Below are positions 25,907 through 33,508 of a DNA stretch of 64,000 nt, piece after piece; the stretch's first letter is position 1; the number at the start of each line of letters is the position of its first letter. The translations under genes were made by a program, and so were the position numbers. Below the pieces are notes generated by a model. It ran no database searches and was not told the DNA's origin. It saw nothing but the letters and a program-made list of their open reading frames with translations. The stretch is from contig CAWCIL010000039.1 in the NCBI GenBank assembly GCA_963795485.1, positions 734,302 to 798,301 on the forward strand, in the 5' to 3' direction. The stretch comes from AP-15 sp963795485. Its GTDB lineage: Bacteria; Pseudomonadota; Alphaproteobacteria; ATCC43930; CGMCC-115725.

Positions 25907-25938
25907 TTGCGGCGGGGTTAGTCAAGTATAATATCGCC
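25907..25938. repeat. Right terminal inverted repeat of the transposon
   Basis: Reverse complement of the left repeat at 31 of 32 positions; on the plus strand it ends TTAGTCAAGTATAATATCGCC. The transposase start codon is just inside it, so the repeat may contain the transposase promoter. Confidence 0.93.
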
Positions 25939-26018
25939 TTTTTTAAAATTAGCTGCTCGAAAAAACGGCCCGGCAATTCTTCGAGCACATTATCTAAAGT
26001 TTTCTGGAGAATATCCAC
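25939..26018 (-). pseudogene. 5' part of the gene split by the transposon (first 8 bases are the TSD copy)
   Basis: From GTG 26018 it reads MDILQKTLDNVLEELPGRFF then EQLILKK, where the transposon interrupts it. The target duplication at 25939-25946 is TTTTTTAA. The reading frame passes through the junction into the 3' part at 22344. An in-frame TAG lies just upstream of the GTG, so this is the likely start. Composition is A/T-rich and foreign. Family unknown. Confidence 0.5.
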
Positions 26019-26107
26019 ATATCCCGGACTCTATCGGATCAGAACCAGGCCCCACTCGATCGTTGCACGGCGTAAGATCGGGGGCGTCATCGCAAAGAGA
26101 GGGACAG

Positions 26108-27361
26108 ATGTCCGGAGAATTGGTCACGATCGGCGCGGTCGGCGGCAGCGATGCCTTTCGCGCCTATTTCGCCGTACCGCGGACCGGCGGCGGGCCGGGG
26201 ATCGTGTTGCTGCATGCCGTTTTCGGCCTCGATCGGCACATGCACGACATGGCCGACCTCTATGCCGCGGAGGGCTATGTGGTGATGTGCCCCGACCTCT
26301 ATTGGCGCATTGCGCCGGGGTTGGATCTCGGTCAAAACCAGGCGGACCGGCAACGGATGCTCGCCCTTTACGAGAAATTCGACCGCATCGCCGCCTTGAC
26401 GGACATCACCCGGACCGTATCGGCCCTGCGCGGCCGCCCCGAATGCACCGGCAAGGTCGGGGCGGTCGGGTTCTGCCTCGGCGGCGGCCTGGCCTATCAT
26501 GCCGCGGCGCACTCCGGCGTCGATTGCGCGGTCGCCTATTACGGCGTCGGCATCGAGGCGGTGCTCGACCTGGCTCCCCGGGTCGCCTGCCCGATGGTGC
26601 TGCATTTTGCCGAGAACGACGATTACGTCCCGGCGTCGGCGGTGGCGCGAATAGGGGAGGCGTTTCCCGGCCGATCCGACATGCAGATCCACACTTATCC
26701 GGGGACGAGGCACGGCTTCAACCGCCCGGAGGGCGGCGATTATGACAAGCCGGCGGCGACCCTCGCCCATTCGCGCTCGATCGCGCTGCTGCGGCGGACG
26801 ATCGGCCCGGATTACAACCTGGAAGCCTTGTGGGAGGCGCATACACGCTTCGAATTCGTCACCCGCGATGTTGCCGCGACGATGGCGACGATGGTTTCCG
26901 AGCCCTATGTCAACCACGTCCCGGTGATGACCGGCGGCGTCGGCGCGCGCGACCTCGCCCGCTTCTACGCCAATCATTTCATCCCGAAATGCCCAAAGGA
27001 CATCAGGATGGTGCCGATCTCGCGCACGGTCGGCGCCGACCGTATCGTGGACGAGATGCTGACCTCGTTCACCCACGATGTCGAGATCGACTGGATGCTG
27101 CCGGGGGTGCCGCCGACCGGCCGCCATGTCGAAGTGGCGATCGTCGCGATCGTCGGGTTCCGCGGCGACAAGCTCTGGCACGAGCACATCTATTGGGACC
27201 AGGCGAGCGTGCTGGTGCAGATCGGCCTCATCGACCCTGCGGGCCTGCCCGTCGCCGGCGCCGAGGCCGCGCACAAGCTGCTCGACGAAACCCGTCCCTC
27301 GAACACCTTGATGCGCCGCTGGGCCGACAGCGCTCCCCGCAACGACCCGGCCCCGGAATAA
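26108..27361 (+). CDS. Dienelactone hydrolase fused to a SnoaL/NTF2-like domain
   Basis: 417-residue fusion. The DLH domain (residues 1-235) has the nucleophilic Cys in AVGFCLGGGLAYH, Asp in AENDDYVPASAV and His in GTRHGFNRPE. The C-terminal 150 residues (from LARFYANHFIPKCPKD) are a SnoaL/NTF2-like alpha+beta cone fold with HDVEIDWMLPGVPPTGR and FRGDKLWHEHIYWDQ. The two halves often occur as a single protein in proteobacteria. Start ATG 26108, with a purine-rich AGAGAGGGAC upstream. It stands just right of the transposon. Likely acts on a lactone or ester from ring-cleavage catabolism; the substrate is unproven. Confidence 0.87.
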   Translation: MSGELVTIGAVGGSDAFRAYFAVPRTGGGPGIVLLHAVFGLDRHMHDMADLYAAEGYVVMCPDLYWRIAPGLDLGQNQADRQRMLALYEKFDRIAALTDITRTVSALRGRPECTGKVGAVGFCLGGGLAYHAAAHSGVDCAVAYYGVGIEAVLDLAPRVACPMVLHFAENDDYVPASAVARIGEAFPGRSDMQIHTYPGTRHGFNRPEGGDYDKPAATLAHSRSIALLRRTIGPDYNLEALWEAHTRFEFVTRDVAATMATMVSEPYVNHVPVMTGGVGARDLARFYANHFIPKCPKDIRMVPISRTVGADRIVDEMLTSFTHDVEIDWMLPGVPPTGRHVEVAIVAIVGFRGDKLWHEHIYWDQASVLVQIGLIDPAGLPVAGAEAAHKLLDETRPSNTLMRRWADSAPRNDPAPE

Positions 27362-27558
27362 GCGCCATTGACTGCTGTTGGAATTGCGCGCGCATCCGTA
27401 GCCGGACGAGTGTAGCCGACCGAGGCGGTCTGGGCGATCTTGGGAGCAAACACGGCGGAACCGCGGCGGCGGACCGCCGTTAGGGACCGGAAGCGTCGCC
27501 GACGGGCGCGGGATCAGGCTTCCGTTTGCGTCGTTGCGCCCGGAGAGGAAATCGTCGA

Positions 27559-27957
27559 ATGGCAGCAAATCTCGACAATTACCTCGATCTGCTGCAGCAG
27601 AAAAAGGCGTTCGCCAATCTCGCCACGATCATGCCGGACGGCACGCCGCAGGTGACGCCGGTGTGGTTCGACTACCAGGGCGGGAAGGTGCGGGTGAACA
27701 CCGCCAAAGGCCGGGTCAAGGCGCGCAATCTGAAGCCCGGGGTTCCGGTCGCGCTGGCGATCCTGGACCCCGACGATCCCTATCGCTACCTCCAGATCCG
27801 CGGTCGTGTCGTCAACGCGACCGAACAGGGCGCCGACGCCCACATCGACTCGTTGGCCAAGAAATATCTCGGCAAGGACAGCTACCCGTTCCGCCAGCCG
27901 GGCGAAGTGCGCGTCATGTACGAGATCGAGCCGGTGTCGGTTTCCGGCATGAGCTGA
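27559..27957 (+). CDS. PPOX-class (F420/FMN) split-barrel flavoprotein
   Basis: 132 residues of the pyridoxamine 5'-phosphate oxidase-like split barrel. Recognisable segments: KAFANLATIMPDGTPQVTPVWFD, GKVRVNTAKGRVKARNL, PVALAILDPDDPYRYLQIRGRV and the C-terminal Trp-less EVRVMYEIEPVSVSG. Small PPOX proteins bind FMN or F420 and reduce or oxidise small substrates. The start ATG 27559 gives an N-terminus (LDNYLDLLQQKKAF) usual for the family. Isolated gene between a DLH and a convergent hydrolase. Confidence 0.85.
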   Translation: MAANLDNYLDLLQQKKAFANLATIMPDGTPQVTPVWFDYQGGKVRVNTAKGRVKARNLKPGVPVALAILDPDDPYRYLQIRGRVVNATEQGADAHIDSLAKKYLGKDSYPFRQPGEVRVMYEIEPVSVSGMS

Positions 27958-28128
27958 CCGGACCGGGCCGATGGACGGGGCTTCGGGGTCGGTTCATGTT
28001 CCCTCTCCCGGCACCCCGCAACGACGCCGCGCAGTGCGCGAGGTTCCCCCGCAGAGGCGAGGATGGGTTGAGCGCCGCGAAACCCATTGCCGAACCGAGG
28101 CGGCTTCCCGCTCAAACCGGTCCCTTCG

Positions 28129-28821
28129 TCACCCTTGCATCAGCAGCGGGGCCAGCATGTCCGGGTCGGACAGCATCGGATAGTGGCCGGTGTCGATCTC
28201 GCTGTATTTGGCGCCGAGCTTTTCGGCGGTGCGGCGCTGGTGCGCCTCGCCGGGGTTGGCGGCGCGGCGGCAGCGGATCACCGTCGCCGCCCACTGCTGC
28301 GCCCAGAACGTCGTCAGCGACACCGGCTCGTCCATCGCGGCGATCGGGTGCGGCGTATAGCGGGCGAGCGCAAACGCGCGCAGTTCCGGCGTGAGGTCGG
28401 CAAAGCTGCGGTTCTGGGCGTCCTCGCGCGACGGCCCGACCGCGAGTGCGGTTGTGACTCGCGGCGTCGGCCGGTTGACGATCTCGGCCACCCGCTCGCC
28501 GTCGAGCAATGCGAGCGCGTCGACGAAGACGAGCCGCCCGATCCGCTCGCGCGCCAGCTCGGCCGCCCGGCACAAGACCATGCCGCCGGAACTGGTGCCG
28601 GCCAGCACGACCTCGCTCAAATCTTCATAAAACAACAGCTCGGCGACCTCCGCGGCCTGGGTCGCGACGGTGATCCCTGGACGCAACTGATGTCGCCGCT
28701 CGGCGCAGCCGTCGAGCGAACGGGCATAGACGAGGTGTCCGGCCTCCCGCAGCCGCGCCGCCGTCGGCCCCCAGATCCAGCCGCCCTGGTAAGCCCCGTG
28801 GATCAGCACATAAGTCGCCAT
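28129..28821 (-). CDS. Alpha/beta-fold hydrolase (methylesterase-like)
   Basis: 230-residue cytosolic hydrolase. Oxyanion HG motif in YVLIHGAYQGGWIW, nucleophile Ser in VLAGTSSGGMVLCRAAE, Asp candidate in RLVFVDALALLDGERV or the later ELDP region, and His in IDTGHYPMLSDPDML. The short, lid-poor build resembles plant methylesterase / EstC-like enzymes. ATG 28821 follows a purine-rich GGGAGATGAG. The substrate is unknown. It lies alone, with a REP-like palindrome just upstream. Confidence 0.84.
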   Translation of the reverse strand: MATYVLIHGAYQGGWIWGPTAARLREAGHLVYARSLDGCAERRHQLRPGITVATQAAEVAELLFYEDLSEVVLAGTSSGGMVLCRAAELARERIGRLVFVDALALLDGERVAEIVNRPTPRVTTALAVGPSREDAQNRSFADLTPELRAFALARYTPHPIAAMDEPVSLTTFWAQQWAATVIRCRRAANPGEAHQRRTAEKLGAKYSEIDTGHYPMLSDPDMLAPLLMQG

Positions 28822-28891
28822 CTCTCATCTCCCCTTTTTTGTACCCGCAATTCGTCCGGGGCTCGCGACTTCAATCCCATCTACAATCGTC

Positions 28892-28975
28892 GTCACCGGG
28901 CTTGACCCGGTGATCCACGCCTTTGTCGCTTCCGCCGGGAGGCGTGGATGCGCGGGTCGCGCCCGCGCCTGACGG
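28892..28975. repeat. REP/BIME-like palindromic repeat
   Basis: Three nested dyads: TCACCGGG-CTTGA-CCCGGTGA (28893-28913), an outer pair ATCCACGCC/GGCGTGGAT (28913-28921 and 28941-28949), and a G/C-rich inner dyad near 28950-28968. The layout matches the palindrome interrupted by the IS4 element at 60-62 kb. Likely a dispersed intergenic repeat, here between two minus-strand genes. Confidence 0.65.
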
Positions 28976-29016
28976 TTGGAGGAGCCCTAGACCGACACCT
29001 GATCGGCTGCAGCCGC

Positions 29017-29913
29017 TCACTCGCCTTTGCCGATTTTGACGCCGGCGAGCTCTTCGAACACCTTGATGACCGCCGATCCGTCTTCCTTGTTGAGGCCTTG
29101 CGCGCGGGCCATCTGGTAGACCTGCTGCGTCAGGTTGGCCAGCAGCAATGGCACGCCCAGCCGCCTGGCGAACGAAGTTTCGAGGTCCTGGTCCTTGTAC
29201 GAGATGTCGATCGTGCCGCCGGGCGCGAAATCGCGGCGCAGCATGCGCGGCACCCGGTTTTCGAACTGCACGCTCGATCCGGTGCTGACGCGAATGACCT
29301 CGAAGATCTTGTGCGGGTCGAGCCCGGCCTTGACGCCCAGCACCAATGCCTCGGCGATCGCCACGGTCGAGATCTGCCCCAGCATGTTGTTGAGGAGCTT
29401 CATCGCCAGGCCCTGCCCGAGCGGCCCGACATGGAACAAATTCCGGCCCATCGCCCGGAACAGATCCTCGCAGGCGGCATAGGTCTCGGGCATGCCGCCG
29501 ACGATGACCGACAATTCGCCCGATTTCGCCCGCACCGTGCCGCCGCTGACCGGGGCGTCGAGCATGGCGATGCCGCGCTCGGCGAGCCGCTCGGCAAAGC
29601 GGCGCGCCGCGAACGGGTCGATCGTGCTCATGCACAGGACGATGTGGCCGGGCCCCGCGCCATGGATGATGCCGTGCTCGCCGATGATGACCGACTCCGC
29701 CTGGTCGGTAGTTTCGACCATCGCGATCGTGCGTTCGACCGCGGCCGCGACCGCCTCGGGCGACTGCGCCACGGCCGCACCGGCGGCCAAGGCCGGCTCC
29801 AGCTTTTGCGGGTCGATGTCGTGCACGACCAAGGAAAACCCGTGCTTCAAGAGATTGAGCGCCATCGGGCCGCCCATCGCGCCGAGCCCGATGAAACCGA
29901 CCTTGCCGGGCAT
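29017..29913 (-). CDS. 3-hydroxyisobutyrate dehydrogenase family protein
   Basis: Beta-hydroxyacid dehydrogenase, 298 residues. N-terminal Rossmann motif VGFIGLGAMGGPMALNLL, substrate-binding DAPVSGGTVRAKSG, and the catalytic Lys in GQGLAMKLLNNMLG. The C-terminal all-helical domain ends KEDGSAVIKVFEEL. Members reduce tartronate semialdehyde, methylmalonate semialdehyde or succinic semialdehyde and include imine reductases; which one cannot be told. The ATG is preceded by AAAGGAGG. Its first 67 bases overlap the end of the long minE reading frame upstream. Confidence 0.88.
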   Translation of the reverse strand: MPGKVGFIGLGAMGGPMALNLLKHGFSLVVHDIDPQKLEPALAAGAAVAQSPEAVAAAVERTIAMVETTDQAESVIIGEHGIIHGAGPGHIVLCMSTIDPFAARRFAERLAERGIAMLDAPVSGGTVRAKSGELSVIVGGMPETYAACEDLFRAMGRNLFHVGPLGQGLAMKLLNNMLGQISTVAIAEALVLGVKAGLDPHKIFEVIRVSTGSSVQFENRVPRMLRRDFAPGGTIDISYKDQDLETSFARRLGVPLLLANLTQQVYQMARAQGLNKEDGSAVIKVFEELAGVKIGKGE

Positions 29914-30305
29914 TCCTTCCTCCTTTGCCAGCTTCCGGCCGATCTCAGCTCAGGCTTTACCCAGGGCGGGTGCGAGGCGCGGTCCGGCGGGGCCACCCGG
30001 ATCGGGGCGGGTTTCGGCGGTGGAGCGGCGGCGCCGTTCTTGACCGGCTTGACGGCGGCGCCGTCGAGCTCGACGTTGATTTCGAGCAGCGAGGTTTCCC
30101 CGGCCTGGGCGAGGTTGACCCGCAGCATGTCATCGCGGATCTCGACATAGCGCCCGACCACGTCGAGCAGGTCTTTTTGCAGGGCCGGCAGGAAATCGGG
30201 GGCGTCGCGGCTCGCCCGCTCGTGCGCGAGCACGATCTTCAGCCGGTCGCGGGCGACCGCCGCGGTGTTCCGGCGCTCCGGGAACAGAAAGTCGAGAAGA
30301 CGCAT
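29847..30305 (-). CDS. minE: Cell division topological specificity factor MinE, long tail
   Basis: Stimulates MinD ATPase to drive pole-to-pole oscillation. The N-terminal membrane-targeting and anti-MinCD region reads MRLLDFLFPERRNTAAVARD, then RLKIVLAHERASRDAPDFLP and the dimer domain LLDVVGRYVEIRDDMLRVNL. After VELDG the frame runs on for about 70 more residues, Pro/Arg-rich and unlike MinE, into the next gene; a MinE is usually about 90 residues. The tail may be real or may reflect a lost stop. ATG 30305 overlaps the minD stop (TGATG). Confidence 0.88.
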   Translation of the reverse strand: MRLLDFLFPERRNTAAVARDRLKIVLAHERASRDAPDFLPALQKDLLDVVGRYVEIRDDMLRVNLAQAGETSLLEINVELDGAAVKPVKNGAAAPPPKPAPIRVAPPDRASHPPWVKPELRSAGSWQRRKECPARSVSSGSARWAARWRSIS

Positions 30306-31120
30306 CACGCCCTGCCAAACAGGCTGCGAAAGAAACTGCGGCGCTCCGCCTTCAGAAAGCGCATCTCGCGCGGCTCGCCGAGGAGCCGCGCCACCGCATC
30401 GAGATAGGCCTGCCCAGCCGGGCTCTCCGGGTCGAACACCACCGGCGTCCCGGTGTTCGAGGCGCGCAATACCAATTCCGATTCGGGAATGACGCCGAGC
30501 ATCGGGATCGACAGGATTTCCTTCACGTCGTCGATCGCCAGCATCTCGCCCCGCTCGACCCGCTCGGGCGAATAGCGGGTCAACAAGAGGTGAACCGCCA
30601 CCGGGTCCATGTTGTTCTCGGCGCGCCGCGATTTCGAGGCGAGGATGCCGATGATGCGGTCGCTGTCGCGCACCGAGGACACCTCTGGGTTGGTCACGAT
30701 GATCGCCTCGTCGGCGAAATAGAGCGCCGTAATCGCGCCGTGCTCGATCCCCGCCGGGCTGTCGCAGACAATGTAGTCGAAGGTTTCCTTCAATTCATCG
30801 AGCACCCGCTCGACCCCTTCGCGCTTTAACGCCTCCTTGTCGCGGGTCTGCGACGTTGGAAACACATAGAGGCTGTCGTTGCGCCGGTCCTTGATCAGCG
30901 CCTGGTTCAGCTTGGCATCGCCGTTGATCACGTTGATGAAATCAAAGACGACGCGGCGCTCGCAGCCCATGATCAGATCGAGGTTGCGCAGCCCCACGTC
31001 GAAATCGATGACCACGGTGCGATGGCCGCGCAAAGCGAGCCCGGCGGCGACTGCGGCGGCGCTGGTGGTCTTGCCGACGCCGCCCTTGCCGGACGTCAGC
31101 ACAATGACTTTTGCTGCCAA
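30305..31120 (-). CDS. minD: Septum site-determining ATPase MinD
   Basis: Membrane-cycling ParA-type ATPase that recruits MinC to the poles. 271 residues. Deviant Walker A VLTSGKGGVGKTT, switch I region VIDFDVGLRNLDLIMG, switch II YIVCDSPAGIE, and a C-terminal amphipathic membrane helix rich in basic and aromatic residues (FLKAERRSFFRSLFGRA). Its stop overlaps the minE start. minC lies 118 bp upstream. The gene order minC-minD-minE is the standard one. Confidence 0.96.
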   Translation of the reverse strand: MAAKVIVLTSGKGGVGKTTSAAAVAAGLALRGHRTVVIDFDVGLRNLDLIMGCERRVVFDFINVINGDAKLNQALIKDRRNDSLYVFPTSQTRDKEALKREGVERVLDELKETFDYIVCDSPAGIEHGAITALYFADEAIIVTNPEVSSVRDSDRIIGILASKSRRAENNMDPVAVHLLLTRYSPERVERGEMLAIDDVKEILSIPMLGVIPESELVLRASNTGTPVVFDPESPAGQAYLDAVARLLGEPREMRFLKAERRSFFRSLFGRA

Positions 31121-31238
31121 AAAGACCTCCCCCTCCGCCCCGGCGGCCGGCCCCGACCCAGGATCGGCGCTGGGCCGCTTTCCGGAACATCATGCCCGCT
31201 GGGCCGGCCCAACGAAGCACGCCCGGCTAATCTGAGCG

Positions 31239-31967
31239 TCAATTCCGGGTGATGGTCAACCGGTCATCGACGAGCGCGATCTGCACGGGTAAACCCCTGT
31301 CAGCGGCGGGCATTTGCTCGCTGACCAGGTAATGCCCGGCGATGCTGACGAGCTCAGCCTCGAACCGGCTGCAAAAGATTCGCGCTTCAGGATCGCCGCT
31401 CGCACCGGCCAAGGCCCGGCCGCGCAGCGCGCTATAGACATGGATGTTGCCGTCGGCCATTAGCTCGGCGCCGGGGCTGACCGCGGCGGTGACGACGAGA
31501 TCGGCGCCGCGCGCATAGATTTGCGAGCCGGATCGCACCGGCTGGGTGACGAGGAGTGCTTTTGCCGCGGAGACATGCCCGGGCTGACGCGTCGGCGGCT
31601 CCGGGGGCGGCTCGGGGGAAGGTGCGGATTGTTCCGGCCGGGGCGGACGGCGCGGCTGCGTTGAATTTGGCGCGAAGCTCGCGAGCGCGGCCATGGCCGC
31701 GGCCTCGACCTGCGCCGGCTGCGCGTTCTGTACCCCGACCAGGGTCAGGGTGTGACGGCGCAGGATCTCCTTGGCTTCGGCGAACTCGGCCGCACCGGCG
31801 AATTCGCCCGTGTCCCGCAAATCGAGCACCACCGGCGCGTTCAGAAAAAACCGCGGGCTGCGCCGGACCTGCTCGGCAAGGTCCTGCTCGAAAGCCGGGT
31901 CGCGCAACAAAGCGGCGCGCACCACCATGACGGTGAACACCGCGCCCTGCACGAGATTGCCCGCCAT
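31239..31967 (-). CDS. minC: Septum site-determining protein MinC
   Basis: Inhibitor of FtsZ assembly, positioned by MinD. 242 residues. N-terminal domain (LRDPAFEQDLAEQVRRSPRF, NAPVVLDLRDTGE) about 110 residues; a long Pro-rich linker (RRPPRPEQSAPSPEPPPEPP) ; and the C-terminal beta-helix with LLVTQPVRSGSQIYARGADL, VVTAAVSPGAELMADGNIHV and YSALRGRALAGASGD. All parts of MinC are intact. First gene of the min operon. Confidence 0.94.
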   Translation of the reverse strand: MAGNLVQGAVFTVMVVRAALLRDPAFEQDLAEQVRRSPRFFLNAPVVLDLRDTGEFAGAAEFAEAKEILRRHTLTLVGVQNAQPAQVEAAAMAALASFAPNSTQPRRPPRPEQSAPSPEPPPEPPTRQPGHVSAAKALLVTQPVRSGSQIYARGADLVVTAAVSPGAELMADGNIHVYSALRGRALAGASGDPEARIFCSRFEAELVSIAGHYLVSEQMPAADRGLPVQIALVDDRLTITRN

Positions 31968-32185
31968 CCGAGACCCGACACCATCCGTTTCGCCGAATTT
32001 AACCGGTTAACCCCAAACCACCCATCCCGCAATGCCTTTCACCACCCGGCCCGCGGCCGCCGACCGAGCGAAAATCGCCATTCCAGGGCGCGGGTGCGAC
32101 TCGCGAGCCCGGAGCCCCGGAACCCGGGATGTGGAATGCCGGTTCCAGCCGGTGTTGATAAATTCCGGGCCTACGGTGCCGGGAA

Positions 32186-32646
32186 TCACGCCGAACCGGC
32201 TCTGGTCTTTTCTTCGGCCTCGGGGCCGTTCGCGCCATGGGCTTCGGCGAGGCGGCGCAGGCGGGTTTTGAGCGCGTCGAGCAATTCCGTGTCAGCCGGG
32301 TTGGGCTCCGCCGCTGGCGGCGCGCGGCGCTCGATGTCGCGCAGGAGTTCGAGCAGCATCTTAGTCGCACGCAGATCGGCGGCGGCGGATTTGTTCGACC
32401 AGTTGCGCGATCACCGCCTGGCACTTGGTGACCCGCCGGCGGCGCCCGTTTTCGGTTATCGCCACCTTTTTTGCGCAACGCGGCGAGCAGGATCGCATCG
32501 AGGCTGGCCGGCGCCGCCCGGCGTCCCCGCGGGTTGCCCGATTGGCCTTTCTTGAAGCGGCTGTGCAGCGGCGGCTTGCCGTAGCCGACAGCGTAGCTGC
32601 GCGTCGGCTCGGAAGGCCTTGCGCCCGGCGTATTGGATTCCGACAT
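32186..32646 (-). pseudogene. DUF5681 protein, two single-base frameshifts
   Basis: DUF5681 family, often found with phage or mobile DNA. Segment 1: SYAVGYGKPPLHSRFKKGQS and GNPRGRRAAPASLDAILLAA. An extra A in a run of A at 32467-32472 shifts to RKKVAITENGRRRRVTKCQA. A second extra base near 32393-32400 shifts to NKSAAADLRATKMLLELLRD, ending in RLAEAHGANGPEAEEK. The three pieces together form a complete protein of about 152 residues. Homopolymer indels may be technical. The function of the family is unknown. Confidence 0.74.
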
Positions 32647-33508
32647 GGAGGATAGCTGGTTCCGCAATATGATAAGGCGCTCGCCCGCAAACCAGGGGAT
32701 ATTTACCGCAACCATGGGCATATTGTCAATATCGTAATTGCGTCTCCGAATACGGACCATAATGGCGAACCGCCCAGCCGCCTTTTCCGTCGCCACGGCG
32801 GGCAGGGAATCTCGGTGACGCTTCGATCCTGCCATTTCCCAGCAGTGCCGAGGCGAATTCCTTGCTCCGCGGGAGGATTTCCCTGATCGGCTGCATCGGG
32901 GACGTGACCCGCAACCGATTTCTCCGGCGTTGTTTTCCCGGTCGGGAAACTTGGTTTTGCACCTCTCTTTCGTTGATTTAGGGAACCACAGGGAAGCAGG
33001 GAATTCGCCCGTCACCGGTCTTGGACGCCGGGTCCAGCGCCGGTCCGCCCGCTGATGCGATTGGCGTTGCCGAATCAATGCGAAAGGCCAATCATGACGC
33101 CGACCCTCGGTAGTGCCGGAGGGCGGAACAGTCGAATAACCAGTCTTGTCGCGGGCGTACGCGGTCGTCCGCGACGGGCTTCAGAGAGGTCAGCGTCATG
33201 GGACGGTGGGCTGCACCGGCCGCCTCCGGTGTCGTATCCGATGATCGACGCGGCGACGGCCGACCTCAGCTTCGATGCCGTGGTGCTGGCGCTGCGAGGA
33301 ACCCGGACGTCGGCGCTGCTTGCGGCGCTCGCGGCCACGGTCGTCAGCTACGGCGCACTGGTCGCGCCCAGCGCATCCTCGACGGCTTCCACCGCCGCGC
33401 CGGCTGAGCGATCCGAACCTCGGTCGGCTGCCGAATTGATGTCCGAATCGATGGCGGATTTGCCTGGCCGGCAGAGTCGGGGACGGCAATCCGCGGCCGC
33501 GGCCCGCG
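32647..33508. other. 860-bp stretch with no secure gene
   Basis: Between the DUF5681 pseudogene and dnaE. A plus-strand frame at 33241-33549 (RGTRTSALLAALAATVVSYG) is hydrophobic but has no ribosome site and no recognised family, and overlaps the dnaE end. Around 32990-33020 there is a GGGAANNACAGGGAANCAGGGAATT-like repeated string of a kind common between alphaproteobacterial genes. No RNA gene seen. Confidence 0.4.

Larger units (their letters stand above)
22353..25938 (-). mobile_element. IS1595-family transposon, 3,586 bp, with passenger genes
   Basis: The ends are terminal inverted repeats of 32 bp with one mismatch (22353-22384 and 25907-25938), beginning GGCGATATTATAC on both strands. 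They are flanked by an identical 8-bp direct repeat TTTTTTAA. The transposase gene reads inward from the right end. Downstream on the same strand are a gene of about 287 residues, a PIN-domain gene, a nested IS1595-type relic, and two small coupled genes that end just inside the left repeat. The perfect target duplication means the outer element moved as one unit. Frameshifts in the transposase and in the first passenger mean that, as sequenced, it is probably immobile without help. Confidence 0.92.

Noticed and set aside
26087..27568. 493-codon open frame on the minus strand
   Set aside because: It is fully antisense to the intact DLH fusion gene and its composition (His/Arg/Asp-rich, no motif) is that of a GC-rich shadow frame.
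28948..30150. 400-codon open frame on the plus strand
   Set aside because: Antisense to the hydroxyacid dehydrogenase and minE, both well supported; no motif or ribosome site.
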